64,000 bases of DNA, taken from positions 1-64,000 of the forward strand of contig JABMLH010000003.1 in the NCBI GenBank assembly GCA_013205085.1, given 5' to 3'. Under the pieces are notes generated by a model. That model did not search any database, was not told where the DNA came from, and worked only from the letters and a program-made list of their open reading frames with translations. Shown piece by piece: positions 26,160 through 34,712 of the stretch. The position numbers were made by a program, and so were the translations under genes. This DNA comes from Microbacteriaceae bacterium VKM Ac-2854. Lineage in GTDB: Bacteria > Actinomycetota > Actinomycetes > Actinomycetales > Microbacteriaceae. Positions within the stretch are counted from its first letter, which is position 1. The number at the start of each line of letters is the position of its first letter.

Positions 26160-28138
26160 AGCCCCGACGGGCGTGACGGCGAAGCGACGTCGCCCCGAAC
26201 GGGGAGGTGGCGCCGCCACCATTCGAGGATCGCGTCGAAGCGCTGCTCGCGGTGGCGCGGTCGACCGGAGCGGCTGAGCTCGTGATCCTCCCCCGGGAAG
26301 ACGAGCAGTTCCGACTCGACGCCGGCGCGGCGCAGGGCTGTGAAGTAGCGCTCCGCCTGCCCCAGCGGGCAGCGCAGATCGCGCTCCGAGTGGATCACCA
26401 GTGTCGGCGTCCGGACGGAGGTCACCACGGCCTGGGGACTCTGGCGCGCGTAATCGGAGGAGGTCACACCCACGTATTCGTCACTGAAGAACATTCCGAT
26501 GTCACTGGTTCCGACGAAGGCCTCCGGGTCGAGGTAGCCGCGCTCGACGATCGCCGCCGCGAACCGGTGCTCGTGCGCGATCGTCCACGCGGTCAGATAG
26601 CCGCCGTAGGAGCCGCCGAGGATGCCGAGGCGTTGCGCGTCCAAGCGCGGGTCCGATGCGAGCGCCGCGTCCAGCAGCGCCAGGACGTCCTGCTGATCGG
26701 CCGTGCCCATCCGCTGTCGGATCGCGCGGGCGTGCTGCTCGCCGTACCCCGCCGATCCGCGCGGGTTGCCGAACACCACGCCGTAGCCGGCGGCGACGAG
26801 CACCTGCACCTCGTCGAGCAGGGCCACTGAGTATTGGGCGAACGGTCCGCCGTGGATCATCAGGAGGGTCGGGTGCGGGCCGGGGCCGTCGGGAACCGCG
26901 AGCCAGCCGTGCACGGGATAGCCATCGGGGGCCACGGCGTCGATCTCGCTCGGCCGCACGATCCCGGCCGCGCGCAACTCCGCCGAGAAGTCGCTCAGGC
27001 GCGCGCCGCCGACCACGTCCAGTTCACCGGGGCTCCCCGCATCCGCGACGACCGCGACGACCCTCGCGCCGGCGACAGCGTGCGAAAGCACCTCCACGTC
27101 TCCGCCGTGCAGTACCTCGGCGCCGCCGGAGTCGACGGCGACGAGCGCGACCCGTCCGCGTTCGCGACGGTGCACCAGGACGCGCTCGCCGAGCGCGCCG
27201 ACGGGGGTTCCCTCCGCTACGTCGAACGACGTGTCGGTGAGACGGAGGACTCGACCGTCGAGCTCGACGAGGAAGACGCCGGACGCGCGCCCGATGAAGT
27301 CGCGTCCGCTCGGTCCGAGGTCGGCCGCGACGACCGCGAGTCGCCCGCTCGGCAGCCAGCACGCGGCCGAGGCCCCGAGGTCCGGGGCGGAGGCGGTCAG
27401 CAGGATCGGCTCGGCCACGGCCGCATCGCTGACGAAGCCGTACACGCCCGCGCGGCGATCGTCGTCACGACCGGGGTGCCGTGCCGCGACGACGCTGATC
27501 AGGGATCCGTCGGGCGAGAATCGCGGCCCGGAGTGGTCGAAGGCTCCGAAGGACAGCTGGCGCAGCTGCGGAGGCACGTCGTCGGAGCCACCGGTGGCGA
27601 CGACGGGGGCGGCGTCGAGATCGGGCGCTCGCAGCATGTGCAGCTGGGCCGGGCGATCGAGTACGTAGCCGACGCCGTTGCTCGACCAGCGCAGCCGATC
27701 GATCCGGCGCGGCGGCTCCGCCTCCGGCTTCACGTCGGGCGTCGTGCCGTACCGTCCCGGCTCGGGCACGCGGGCGATGACGGCGAGGCGTGCGGAATCG
27801 GGCGACCAGGCGAACTCGGAGACGCCCAACGGTGCGTCGGTGATCCGCATGGGCTCGCCGCCACGGGCGTCCAGCACGTGCAGTTGGGCTCGGCCGGCGC
27901 CGTCCTCACGCAGGAAGGCGATCGCGCGGCCGTCCGGCGCGTAGGCCGGGGCGGAATCGCGCAGGCCACGCGTCAGCCGCCGCGGCGCGGCCCCGTCCAG
28001 ATCGAACGCCCACAGCTGCCCGGTGTACCGATTGCCCTCGAGGCTCGGCCGACTCGTGGCGACGACCGCCGTCCGGCCGTCCGGCGAGAGGGTCGGCCGC
28101 GAGAGGGTGATCAGCGTCGCAAGTTCGGTGATGCGCAT
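26156..28138 (-). CDS. S9-family prolyl oligopeptidase-like peptidase
   Basis: A 660-aa peptidase with an N-terminal beta-propeller built of WD/PD40-like blades (LSPDGRTAVVATSRP, APDGRAIAFLRED, SPDSARLAVIARV, SPDGSLISVVAAR) and a C-terminal alpha/beta-hydrolase domain. The oxyanion motif is LMIHGGPFAQY, the nucleophile is in GGSYGG, and the acid and base are in VIHSERDLRCP and GEDHELSRSGRP. It resembles acylaminoacyl peptidases, which act on short peptides in the cytosol. It lies directly upstream of mvk with an 11-base gap, so it may share the operon. Start ATG 28138; a GTG one codon earlier is also possible. Confidence 0.88.
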   Translation of the reverse strand: MRITELATLITLSRPTLSPDGRTAVVATSRPSLEGNRYTGQLWAFDLDGAAPRRLTRGLRDSAPAYAPDGRAIAFLREDGAGRAQLHVLDARGGEPMRITDAPLGVSEFAWSPDSARLAVIARVPEPGRYGTTPDVKPEAEPPRRIDRLRWSSNGVGYVLDRPAQLHMLRAPDLDAAPVVATGGSDDVPPQLRQLSFGAFDHSGPRFSPDGSLISVVAARHPGRDDDRRAGVYGFVSDAAVAEPILLTASAPDLGASAACWLPSGRLAVVAADLGPSGRDFIGRASGVFLVELDGRVLRLTDTSFDVAEGTPVGALGERVLVHRRERGRVALVAVDSGGAEVLHGGDVEVLSHAVAGARVVAVVADAGSPGELDVVGGARLSDFSAELRAAGIVRPSEIDAVAPDGYPVHGWLAVPDGPGPHPTLLMIHGGPFAQYSVALLDEVQVLVAAGYGVVFGNPRGSAGYGEQHARAIRQRMGTADQQDVLALLDAALASDPRLDAQRLGILGGSYGGYLTAWTIAHEHRFAAAIVERGYLDPEAFVGTSDIGMFFSDEYVGVTSSDYARQSPQAVVTSVRTPTLVIHSERDLRCPLGQAERYFTALRRAGVESELLVFPGEDHELSRSGRPRHREQRFDAILEWWRRHLPVRGDVASPSRPSGL

Positions 28139-28177
28139 CACGACAGACTAATGAGGTGGCGACCGTGCCGCCGTCAA

Positions 28178-28241
28178 GGCCCGGGTGGTCGCGTGCCGAC
28201 CGTTTCGGGCATCCGCATGTCGCGTCGTGACCACCCGGGCC
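28178..28241. terminator. long inverted repeat between the Nudix and peptidase genes
   Basis: GGCCCGGGTGGTC (28178-28190) pairs perfectly with GACCACCCGGGCC (28229-28241), extending to 16 pairs with one wobble. The 32-38 base centre may fold further. It probably ends the SDR-Nudix transcript. Confidence 0.6.
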
Positions 28242-28251
28242 ACAGGACCTC

Positions 28252-28704
28252 CTAGCGGGCGAGTGCCGCCACGACGATCTCCGCGAGTCCGGCCGGCGCC
28301 ACATCGGCATCCGTGGCCCGCAACTCCGGCAGGGTCCACCAGCGCACCTCGTGGATGTCGACGAACTCGTCCGCCATCCAGTGGTCGTTCACCGGCTCGA
28401 ACGACGTCGTGCGCACCAGGTAGAACTCGCTATGACTGTGCAACGTCGTGCCGTCGGCCAATTCCTCGGTCTTGTCGCTGCTCCACACCGGTTCGCCCGG
28501 CTCATCGATCCGCAGCCCGGTCTCCTCCCAGAGTTCGCGGATCGCGCCGTCGCGATGGCTCTCGCCCTCGTCGACACCGCCGCCGGGGGTGATCCAGCGC
28601 GTCGTCGGTTCCCGCAGCCGCGGGAAATCCGTCAACATCAGCAGGATGCGGTCCTGCTCATCGAGGAGCAGGATCCGCGACACCCGACGGTGGCGCTCGA
28701 CCAC
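28252..28704 (-). CDS. Nudix hydrolase
   Basis: A 150-aa pyrophosphohydrolase. The complete Nudix box spans residues 42-64 (G42, E48, R56-E57, E60-E61, G63), reading GGVDEGESHRDGAIRELWEE then TGL. The substrate (nucleotide or other diphosphate-linked compound) is not predictable. Its start lies four bases after the stop of the SDR gene, so the two are likely cotranscribed. Confidence 0.9.
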   Translation of the reverse strand: MVERHRRVSRILLLDEQDRILLMLTDFPRLREPTTRWITPGGGVDEGESHRDGAIRELWEETGLRIDEPGEPVWSSDKTEELADGTTLHSHSEFYLVRTTSFEPVNDHWMADEFVDIHEVRWWTLPELRATDADVAPAGLAEIVVAALAR

Positions 28705-28708
28705 GCCG

Positions 28709-29473
28709 CTACTCGGCGGCGAAGTCGGAGGTGTCGCCGACGAGCCGCGTGTTGCCGGCGGGCACCGGCTCCACGGCGGCGAGAGCCACCTCGGCAGCGA
28801 ACTCGCTCACGTTGTATAGCTTTCCGGCCGACTCGCGGCGCGAAGAGATGGCGCCCGGGTTCGAACGCTCCAGGAGCGTCGCCGTGATCGTGCCCTCGAT
28901 CATGTCGCCGGAGACGACGACGAACTCGATGCCCTTCTCCGTCAGTTCCGGGATGCGGGCGAGCAGCGCGTCCTCGCCCGCCCGCTTGCTCAGCGCCACC
29001 GGCTCGTACTCGGGCATGGTCGGGGTGGTCCGGATGAAGTGGGCCTGGTGGCTGGTCACGAAGACGATCCGCGAACCCGGCGCCAGCAGCGGCAGCGCGG
29101 CGTCGAGGGTCGCCAGCTGCGCGTCGCGATTGAGCACCATGGCATAGTCGGCCGCCATGCCGCCCTCCATGCCGCCGGATGCGTTCAGAACGAGCACGTC
29201 CAGGCCGCCCAGTTCGTCCTGCACCTGCGCGAACATCGCGGCGAGCGACTCGGCATCGGTCAGGTCCGCGGCGACGGCGAAGGCGGATCCGCCCGCCTCG
29301 GTGATCGCGGCGACGAGTTTGTTCGCCCGCGGCGCCTTCGAGCGGTAGTTGATCACGACGCTGCCACCGGCCTGGGCGAAGTAGCTCGCCGTGTCGGCGC
29401 CGATGCCGCGCGAGGATCCGGTGACGAGGATGCGCTTGCCGTCGAGACTGCCGGCGGCGAGGGGGTTGGACAC
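28709..29473 (-). CDS. short-chain dehydrogenase/reductase
   Basis: A 254-aa SDR. The nucleotide-binding motif is LVTGSSRGIGADTASYF (T-G-x3-G-x-G), and LVLNASGG stands for the NNAG motif. At the catalytic site, Ser is in VFVTSHQAHF and the expected Tyr of YxxxK is in EYEPVALSKRAG. That Tyr-to-Lys spacing is six residues rather than four, so activity should be checked. The GTG at 29473 has GGAGG eight bases upstream, so a long upstream extension was rejected. Confidence 0.85.
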   Translation of the reverse strand: MSNPLAAGSLDGKRILVTGSSRGIGADTASYFAQAGGSVVINYRSKAPRANKLVAAITEAGGSAFAVAADLTDAESLAAMFAQVQDELGGLDVLVLNASGGMEGGMAADYAMVLNRDAQLATLDAALPLLAPGSRIVFVTSHQAHFIRTTPTMPEYEPVALSKRAGEDALLARIPELTEKGIEFVVVSGDMIEGTITATLLERSNPGAISSRRESAGKLYNVSEFAAEVALAAVEPVPAGNTRLVGDTSDFAAE

Positions 29474-29595
29474 GAGTAGAACCTCCAGGAAGCCCGGCCG
29501 ACGACCGGGAGATCGAGCGTCGGACGCGATCCGCGCCCGGCTCCCGAGACTAGCAACTCCCGCCCATTCCCCAGCCCCGCCGTCGACGCCGCTGA

Positions 29596-29601
29596 TAGCC
29601 T
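29596..29601 (+). promoter_or_regulatory. -10 element for the nfeD-SPFH operon
   Basis: TAGCCT (TAnnnT) lies 31 bases before the start of the NfeD gene. A strong AGGGGAGGGAG ribosome site lies between them. No clear -35 was seen. Confidence 0.4.
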
Positions 29602-29632
29602 GTGAGTAACTCATTGAGGGGAGGGAGCGGCA

Positions 29633-30103
29633 ATGGATGCTGTGGCCCCGTACACCTGGATCATCTGGCTGAGCCTCATCCTGATCTTCGTGATCGTCGA
29701 GATGTTGACCCTCGAGTTCACGTTCTTGATGATCGCGATCGGCAGCGCCGGCGGCCTTCTCGCCGGCGCTCTCGGCGCCCCGGTCTGGCTGCAGGTCATC
29801 GTCGCCGCCGTGCTGGCGGTGCTGCTGCTGTTCACGGTGCGCCCGCCACTGCTGCGGGCGCTGAAACGCGGAGCGGATCCCGCCCGCAGCAACGTCGACG
29901 CCTTGCTCGGACTCGCCGGTGACGTCGTCGTCGGCGCCCGTTCCGGCCCCGGTCAGGTCAAGCTCGCCAACGGCGAGACCTGGACGGCGCGGCTCTCCCC
30001 CCTCGTGTCCGCGCACGATCTCACCGTCGGCGAACGCGTCGTCGTCACCGCCATCGAGGGCGCCACCGCGGTGGTCGTCCCCGCCGAAAGGAGCGTCTCG
30101 TGA
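29633..30103 (+). CDS. NfeD-like membrane protein
   Basis: A 156-aa NfeD1b-type protein. Hydrophobic helices fill residues 8-72, with a typical IVEMLTLEFTFLMIAIGSAG segment. A soluble C-terminal OB-fold ends in GERVVVTAIEGATAVVVPAE. NfeD proteins work with SPFH/stomatin partners in membrane microdomains. The next gene is such a partner and overlaps it by GTGA, supporting that pairing. Confidence 0.9.
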   Translation: MDAVAPYTWIIWLSLILIFVIVEMLTLEFTFLMIAIGSAGGLLAGALGAPVWLQVIVAAVLAVLLLFTVRPPLLRALKRGADPARSNVDALLGLAGDVVVGARSGPGQVKLANGETWTARLSPLVSAHDLTVGERVVVTAIEGATAVVVPAERSVS

Positions 30104-31038
30104 CCGATGCCGCCGACATGATCGGTACCTTCTTCCTCTTCGCGATCATCGCGGTCGTCGTCATCTTCGTGCTGGTGGTGCTGTTCCGCTCGATCCGGAT
30201 CATCCCCCAGGCGACGGCCGGCGTCGTCGAGCGGCTGGGCAAGTACCACCGCACGCTGCTCCCGGGCCTGAACGTGGTGATCCCGTTCATCGATCGGGTG
30301 CGACCCCTGATCGACCTGCGCGAGACCGTCGTCTCCTTCCCGCCGCAGCCGGTCATCACCGAAGACAACCTCGTGGTCTCCATCGACACCGTCGTCTACT
30401 TCCAGGTGACCGATGCCCGGGCCGCGACCTACGAGATCGCCAACTATCTCGGCGCCGTCGAGCAGCTGACCACCACGACGCTGCGAAACGTCGTCGGTGG
30501 GCTGAACCTCGAGGAGGCGCTGACCTCGCGCGACGAGATCAACGGCCAGCTGCGGATCGTGCTCGACGAGGCCACCGGTAAGTGGGGCATCCGCGTGAGT
30601 CGCGTCGAGCTCAAGGCGATCGACCCGCCCCTTTCCATCCAGGACTCGATGGAGAAGCAGATGCGCGCCGAGCGCGACCGCCGAGCCGTCATCCTGACCG
30701 CCGAGGGCACCAAGCAGTCGCAGATCCTGAACGCGGAGGGTCAGCGCCAGGCCGCGATCCTCGCCGCGGAGGGTGACGCCAAGGCCGCCGTGCTGCGGGC
30801 CGAAGGTGAGGCGCAGGCGATCACCACCGTCTTCGGTGCGATCCACGCCGGCGAACCCGACAACCTGCTGCTGGCCTACCAGTACCTGCAGACTCTGCCC
30901 AAGCTGGCCGAGGGCAGCGCCAACAAGCTCTGGGTCATTCCGAGCGAGTTGACCGAGGCGCTCAAGGGCATCGGCGCAGCGTTCGGTCCGGCCGGTGCGG
31001 CGCCGAACCGACCGACGGACGCGCCGCCTTCGCCGTGA
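30100..31038 (+). CDS. SPFH/band-7 (stomatin/QmcA-like) protein
   Basis: A 312-aa protein with one N-terminal membrane helix (about 7-29). The band-7 domain contains IIPQATAGVVERLGKYHRTL and LIDLRETVVSFPPQPVITED. A helical, coiled-coil-prone region is rich in Ala/Glu (AILAAEGDAKAAVLRAEGEA). It is expected to oligomerise at the inner membrane with the upstream NfeD protein. Start GTG at 30100 overlaps nfeD. Its own stop overlaps the GDPD start. Confidence 0.92.
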   Translation: MTDAADMIGTFFLFAIIAVVVIFVLVVLFRSIRIIPQATAGVVERLGKYHRTLLPGLNVVIPFIDRVRPLIDLRETVVSFPPQPVITEDNLVVSIDTVVYFQVTDARAATYEIANYLGAVEQLTTTTLRNVVGGLNLEEALTSRDEINGQLRIVLDEATGKWGIRVSRVELKAIDPPLSIQDSMEKQMRAERDRRAVILTAEGTKQSQILNAEGQRQAAILAAEGDAKAAVLRAEGEAQAITTVFGAIHAGEPDNLLLAYQYLQTLPKLAEGSANKLWVIPSELTEALKGIGAAFGPAGAAPNRPTDAPPSP

Positions 31039-31817
31039 CCGTGCGGCGCCCGGCGAGCGGGCCCTACTTCTCGGGCCCGCTCCCCCGCATCCTTGCGCAC
31101 CGCGGTTACACTGGATCGGATCCGGGCGATCTCGTGCCCGAGAACACGCTCGCCGCGTTCCGCCGGGCGTTGCACGCCGGCGCGACCCATCTGGAGAGTG
31201 ATGTGCACGCCACCCGCGACGGGGTGGCCGTTCTCGTTCACGACGCGGAGATCGCCGACGCGGATGGGCTGCGCTACGCGGTCGCCGACGTCGACTGGTC
31301 GCTCCTCGAAGCGGTCGATCTCGGCGGCGGGAACGGCGTGCCGTCGCTGGTTCAGGCGCTCGGCGAGTTGCCGAACGCCCGCTTCAACCTCGATGTGAAG
31401 GCCGCGCGGGCCGCGGCTCCCATCGTCGCCGCCATCCGCTCCGCGGGTGCGGTCGATCGAGTGCTGATCACGTCCTTCTCCGAACGTCGTCGACGGGCCG
31501 TGGTGCGACAGCTCCACGGAGTCGCGACGTCGGCCTCGGCCGTGCCGTTCCTCCTCGCCCTGGTGGGGGCGAAACTCGGCGCGTCGTGGCTCGTGCGTCT
31601 CGCGCTGCGGGGCGTGGATGCGCTGCAGATTCCCGAGCGAGCGGCGGGCATCAGCACCACCGGACCGCGGACGTTGCGCGGCCTGCGCGCCTTCGGCGGC
31701 GAGATCCATGTGTGGACGATCAACGATCGTGCGGCGATGCTCCGACTCCGTGCGGCGGGCGTCGATGGCCTCGTCACCGACCGGACGGACCTCGCGGTGG
31801 CGGCGTTCGCGGGGTAG
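31035..31817 (+). CDS. glycerophosphodiester phosphodiesterase
   Basis: A 260-aa GDPD-family TIM-barrel enzyme, hydrolysing glycerophosphodiesters to glycerol-3-P and an alcohol. Visible catalytic motifs are ILAHRGYTGSDPGDLVPENT and ESDVHATRDGVAVLVHDAEI, which carry the His/Glu/Asp metal and acid-base residues. The C-terminal strand EIHVWTINDRAAM is typical. There is no signal peptide, so it is cytosolic. GTG at 31035 overlaps the SPFH stop (GTGA), making a three-gene operon linked to membrane lipids. Confidence 0.9.
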   Translation: MTVRRPASGPYFSGPLPRILAHRGYTGSDPGDLVPENTLAAFRRALHAGATHLESDVHATRDGVAVLVHDAEIADADGLRYAVADVDWSLLEAVDLGGGNGVPSLVQALGELPNARFNLDVKAARAAAPIVAAIRSAGAVDRVLITSFSERRRRAVVRQLHGVATSASAVPFLLALVGAKLGASWLVRLALRGVDALQIPERAAGISTTGPRTLRGLRAFGGEIHVWTINDRAAMLRLRAAGVDGLVTDRTDLAVAAFAG

Positions 31818-31846
31818 CTGAGCATCCTCTGGCAAAGCCGAGCGCG

Positions 31847-31872
31847 GGAAGGTAGCGCCAAGGTTGCGGGTT
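31847..31872 (+). promoter_or_regulatory. SigR/SigH-like promoter of rbpA
   Basis: GGAAG, an 18-base spacer and GTT match the redox-sigma consensus GGAAT-N18-GTT except at one base. It ends 35 bases before the rbpA start. In Streptomyces rbpA belongs to the SigR disulfide-stress regulon (established). Here this is inference. Confidence 0.45.
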
Positions 31873-31907
31873 AACACTTGTCGAAGCTAGCGAGAGGAGA
31901 CCACACA

Positions 31908-32273
31908 ATGGCAGATCGAAGCTTGCGCGGAATGAGGCTCGGATCCCAGAGCCTGCAGAGCGAAGAAGGCGTCGTCTTCTCCCCCCGTGCCACGTACACG
32001 TACCACTGCTCGAATTGCGGACACGACACCGACATGGTGTTCGCCGCCGACGCCGACGCCCCGGAACTCTGGGAGTGCCGGGCGTGTGGACACGAGGCAA
32101 CGCTTCTCGTCGATTCGAAGCCCGTCGTGATCGAGCGCGCCGAGCAGAAGGCACCCCGAACGCACTGGGACATGCTGCTCGAACGCCGCACCCGCGCCGA
32201 GTTGGAGGAGCTGCTCGAAGAGCGGCTCACCTATCTTCGCGCCCGTCGCGGCGAACACAAGATCGGCGCCTGA
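31908..32273 (+). CDS. rbpA: RNA polymerase-binding protein RbpA
   Basis: A 121-aa actinobacterial transcription factor that binds RNA polymerase and sigma and stabilises the open complex. The conserved start MADRSLRGMRLGSQSLQSEE and the zinc-type CSNCGH/CRACGH pairs are present. The basic linker and C-terminal sigma-interaction domain end in KAPRTHWDMLLERRTRAELE. ATG at 31908 is set by the family N-terminus and an AGGAG site. It is a single gene followed by a strong terminator. Confidence 0.96.
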   Translation: MADRSLRGMRLGSQSLQSEEGVVFSPRATYTYHCSNCGHDTDMVFAADADAPELWECRACGHEATLLVDSKPVVIERAEQKAPRTHWDMLLERRTRAELEELLEERLTYLRARRGEHKIGA

Positions 32274-32293
32274 TCGCGTCTTCTCGTGACCGG

Positions 32294-32323
32294 AAGGCCC
32301 GACAGCATCTGCTGTCGGGCCTT
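32294..32323 (+). terminator. rbpA terminator
   Basis: Perfect 14-bp stem AAGGCCCGACAGCA / TGCTGTCGGGCCTT with a minimal loop, followed by CTTTGTG, 20 bases after the rbpA stop. Confidence 0.85.
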
Positions 32324-32345
32324 CTTTGTGCGCCTGCCCTCCGCT

Positions 32346-32473
32346 GGTTGAGCCTGCCGAAACCACGCTCGGTCACCCCGGCCAACGCCCACCTCGGTGG
32401 TTGAGCCTGCCGAAACCACTCTCGGTCACCCCGGCCAACGCCCACCTCGGTGGTTGAGCCTGCCGAAACCACT
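32346..32473. repeat. 53-bp tandem repeat containing the GGTTGAGCCTGCCGAAACC core
   Basis: The core GGTTGAGCCTGCCGAAACC starts at 32346, 32399 and 32452, an exact 53-bp period, with the linker CTCGGTCACCCCGGCCAACG conserved between. It is part of an intergenic repeat family also seen at 32850-33140 and 45834-46153. Confidence 0.9.
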
Positions 32474-32546
32474 CCTCGACCAGGCCGCGGTGGCACCCTG
32501 TGGATAACTTCTGCGGCCTCTGCGTCAATCGATGCACGATTGCAGC

Positions 32547-33020
32547 ATGGCTTGGATCTACATGCTCCGCTGCGCGGATGGCAGTTACTACGTCGGCTCC
32601 ACCAAGAACCTCGACACCCGGCTCTGGCAGCACCGCAAAGGCAAGGGCGCCGAGTACACGAAACGGCGTCTGCCGGTGGAACTCGTCTGGTGCGGCGAAA
32701 CGGAGACGGTTGCGGAGGCGTTCTACTGGGAAAAGAGGATCCAGGGATGGAGCCGCGCGAAACGAGAGGCGCTCATCCGAGGTGATCGCGAGGCACTGCG
32801 TCCGCTCAGCCGGAATCGCGAGAATCGCGAATCGGGCGGCACCCCCGCTGGTTGGGCTTGCCGAAACCACCACTCGATGAGGCGGGTGATTTCGGCAGGC
32901 TCAATCAGCGATGGGGCTCAGCCCGGTGATTTCGGCAGGCTGATTCAGCGGCAGCGGACTCCTCCGGTGGCAGCAGGCGGCACCCCGCTGGTTGAGCTTG
33001 CCGAAACCACCACTCGATGA
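32547..33020 (+). CDS. GIY-YIG nuclease-domain protein with repeat-derived C-terminal tail
   Basis: A 157-aa frame. The first ~93 residues are a UPF0213/YhbQ-like GIY-YIG domain: WIYMLRCADGSYYVGSTKNL carries the paired tyrosines, followed by the conserved Arg in DTRLWQHRKGKGAEYTKR and the Glu of EAFYWEKRIQGWSRAKREAL. Typical homologues end near ALIRGDREALRPLSRNR. From about residue 98 the frame reads through the intergenic repeat family (ISAGSISDGAQPGDFGRL, PLVELAETTTR) to a stop at 33018-33020. The original stop was probably lost or overwritten by repeat insertion. An alternative ATG lies at 32532. Confidence 0.82.
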   Translation: MAWIYMLRCADGSYYVGSTKNLDTRLWQHRKGKGAEYTKRRLPVELVWCGETETVAEAFYWEKRIQGWSRAKREALIRGDREALRPLSRNRENRESGGTPAGWACRNHHSMRRVISAGSISDGAQPGDFGRLIQRQRTPPVAAGGTPLVELAETTTR

Positions 33021-33140
33021 GGCGGGTGATTTCGGCAGGCTCAACCAGCGATGGGGCTCAGCCCGGTGATTTCGGCAGGCTCAATCAGCGATGGGGCTCA
33101 GGCGGGTGATTCCGGCAGGCTCAATCAGCGATGGGGCTCA
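32850..33140. repeat. cluster of about 40-bp repeats, inverted relative to the 32346 array
   Basis: Units such as GATTTCGGCAGGCTCAATCA followed by GCGATGGGGCTCA recur at least five times, mixed with forward copies of GGTTGAGCTTGCCGAAACC. The first two-thirds lie inside the 3' end of the GIY-YIG frame and the rest precede lnt's 3' end. Nothing else is seen in the gap after 33020. Confidence 0.85.
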
Positions 33141-33176
33141 AGCACGTGCGATCGGCGGGGTTCAGCAGCAACGCGC

Positions 33177-34712
33177 TCAAGCGGCAGCGCGGCGGGTGCG
33201 GATGACGATGCGAGTGAGGCCCAGCAGGCCGGCGAAGGCGAGGAACCAGCCGAGCCAGCGGAACAGGGCCGTCGCCGGGGTGACCGTCGAGCTGAGCGGC
33301 ACGTCGTCGACCATGGCGCCGGGCTCGAAGTCGGTCAGGGAGTCGATCGTGGAGCCGTCCGGCGCGATGATCGCGCTCGCACTCACCGTCGAGATGTTCA
33401 CGATGCTGCGACCGGTCTCGATCGCCCGCAACCGGGTGGCCGCGAGCTGCTGCTGACTCTCATCCGTGCGCCCGAAGTCGGCGTTGTTCGTCTGCGCCAG
33501 GATGATCTGCGCGCCGCCGTCGATCATCTCGTTCGCGAGCGAATCGTCGGTGATGTCGAAGCAGATCGAGATGCCGGCGAGCACGCCGTCGATGTCGAAC
33601 ACGTTCGGACGCTGGCCGATGGAGTAGTCGCGGCTGACCAGATCGACCAGATCGGGCGCCAGCATCCGGAAGAACGCCCGGTTGGGCATGTACTCCGCGA
33701 ACGGCACCGGATGCACCTTGTCGTAGACCGCGGTCGCGCCCTCGCCCGAGCGCCAGAGCAGCGAACTGTTGTAGAACACCCCCTCGCTCGGTTGCGTGAT
33801 GGTACCGACGACGAACGGCGCATCCATCGCCGAGCTGAGGTAGTCGAGCACCTTCGCGGACTGCGCGGACCTCGTCGGATCCACGTCGCTCGCATTCTCG
33901 GGCCAGACCACCATGTCGACGTCCTCGTCGACGATCGGCAGCGTCGCTGACACGTGGTCGTTCAGGATGTCGCCGGAGTTGTACTGCGCGAACAGCCCCG
34001 CGTCGGCGTCCCCCTGCACCGCCGCGACCCGTGTGGTGCCCTCGGTCGGCGCCGGCCACGCCGGCATCACGATCGCAGCGAGGGCGAAGCCCGCGACCAC
34101 ACTGATCCGCGTCGGAGCGGGGATCGACACCTCGCGGAAGGCCTGTGCGAGCACCGCGGCGAGGAACGCCACGATGAAGGTGAGCCCGGCGAAGCCCACC
34201 CATGCCGCGAGATCCGCGAGCGGACTCATCGACTGCGAGACCGCGAGTCGTCCCCAGGAGAAGCCGCCGTACGGCCACACGTTCGTGACGCTCTCGCGCC
34301 CGGTCCAGAGGGCGGCGACAACCGCGGGAACCGCGACCATCCGCCCGAACCGGCCGGGCCAGGCCCGGGTGCCGCGGGTGAGCACCACGGCCAGGGCACC
34401 GGCGGCGAACGCCATAAAGACCGCCTGCAGCAGCGCGAGGGCGAGCCACGGAACGGGGCCGAGATACAGCGTCAGCCAGTGGATGTTCGTCAGCCAGAAC
34501 GTCGCCGCTCCCACGAGCCCGACCAAAACGCCGCTCCAGTAGCCGCGACCGGCGAGGGCCAGCAGCATCGCGGCGGTGCCGATGATCGCCATCGGCCAGA
34601 GGTTCTGATCCGGGAAGCCGGTGTCGAGTGCGGCGCCACCGAGCGCGGAGAGCGGGAGCGCGAGCCAGAGCGGGGCGACCCGCTGCGGGGTCGCGACGAG
34701 CGGATACGTCAT
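33177..34712 (-). CDS. lnt: apolipoprotein N-acyltransferase
   Basis: A 511-aa inner-membrane enzyme that N-acylates the lipoprotein cysteine. About six N-terminal helices (residues 12-200) precede the nitrilase domain. The triad is readable: Glu in VVWPENASD, Lys in YDKVHPVPFAEYMP and Cys in GISICFD, with a last membrane helix near the end (LFRWLGWFLAFAGLLGLTRI). ATG at 34712 overlaps the helicase stop (ATGA). It fits with the lipoproteins of the same genome, such as the FKBP at 40.9 kb. Confidence 0.92.
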   Translation of the reverse strand: MTYPLVATPQRVAPLWLALPLSALGGAALDTGFPDQNLWPMAIIGTAAMLLALAGRGYWSGVLVGLVGAATFWLTNIHWLTLYLGPVPWLALALLQAVFMAFAAGALAVVLTRGTRAWPGRFGRMVAVPAVVAALWTGRESVTNVWPYGGFSWGRLAVSQSMSPLADLAAWVGFAGLTFIVAFLAAVLAQAFREVSIPAPTRISVVAGFALAAIVMPAWPAPTEGTTRVAAVQGDADAGLFAQYNSGDILNDHVSATLPIVDEDVDMVVWPENASDVDPTRSAQSAKVLDYLSSAMDAPFVVGTITQPSEGVFYNSSLLWRSGEGATAVYDKVHPVPFAEYMPNRAFFRMLAPDLVDLVSRDYSIGQRPNVFDIDGVLAGISICFDITDDSLANEMIDGGAQIILAQTNNADFGRTDESQQQLAATRLRAIETGRSIVNISTVSASAIIAPDGSTIDSLTDFEPGAMVDDVPLSSTVTPATALFRWLGWFLAFAGLLGLTRIVIRTRRAAA

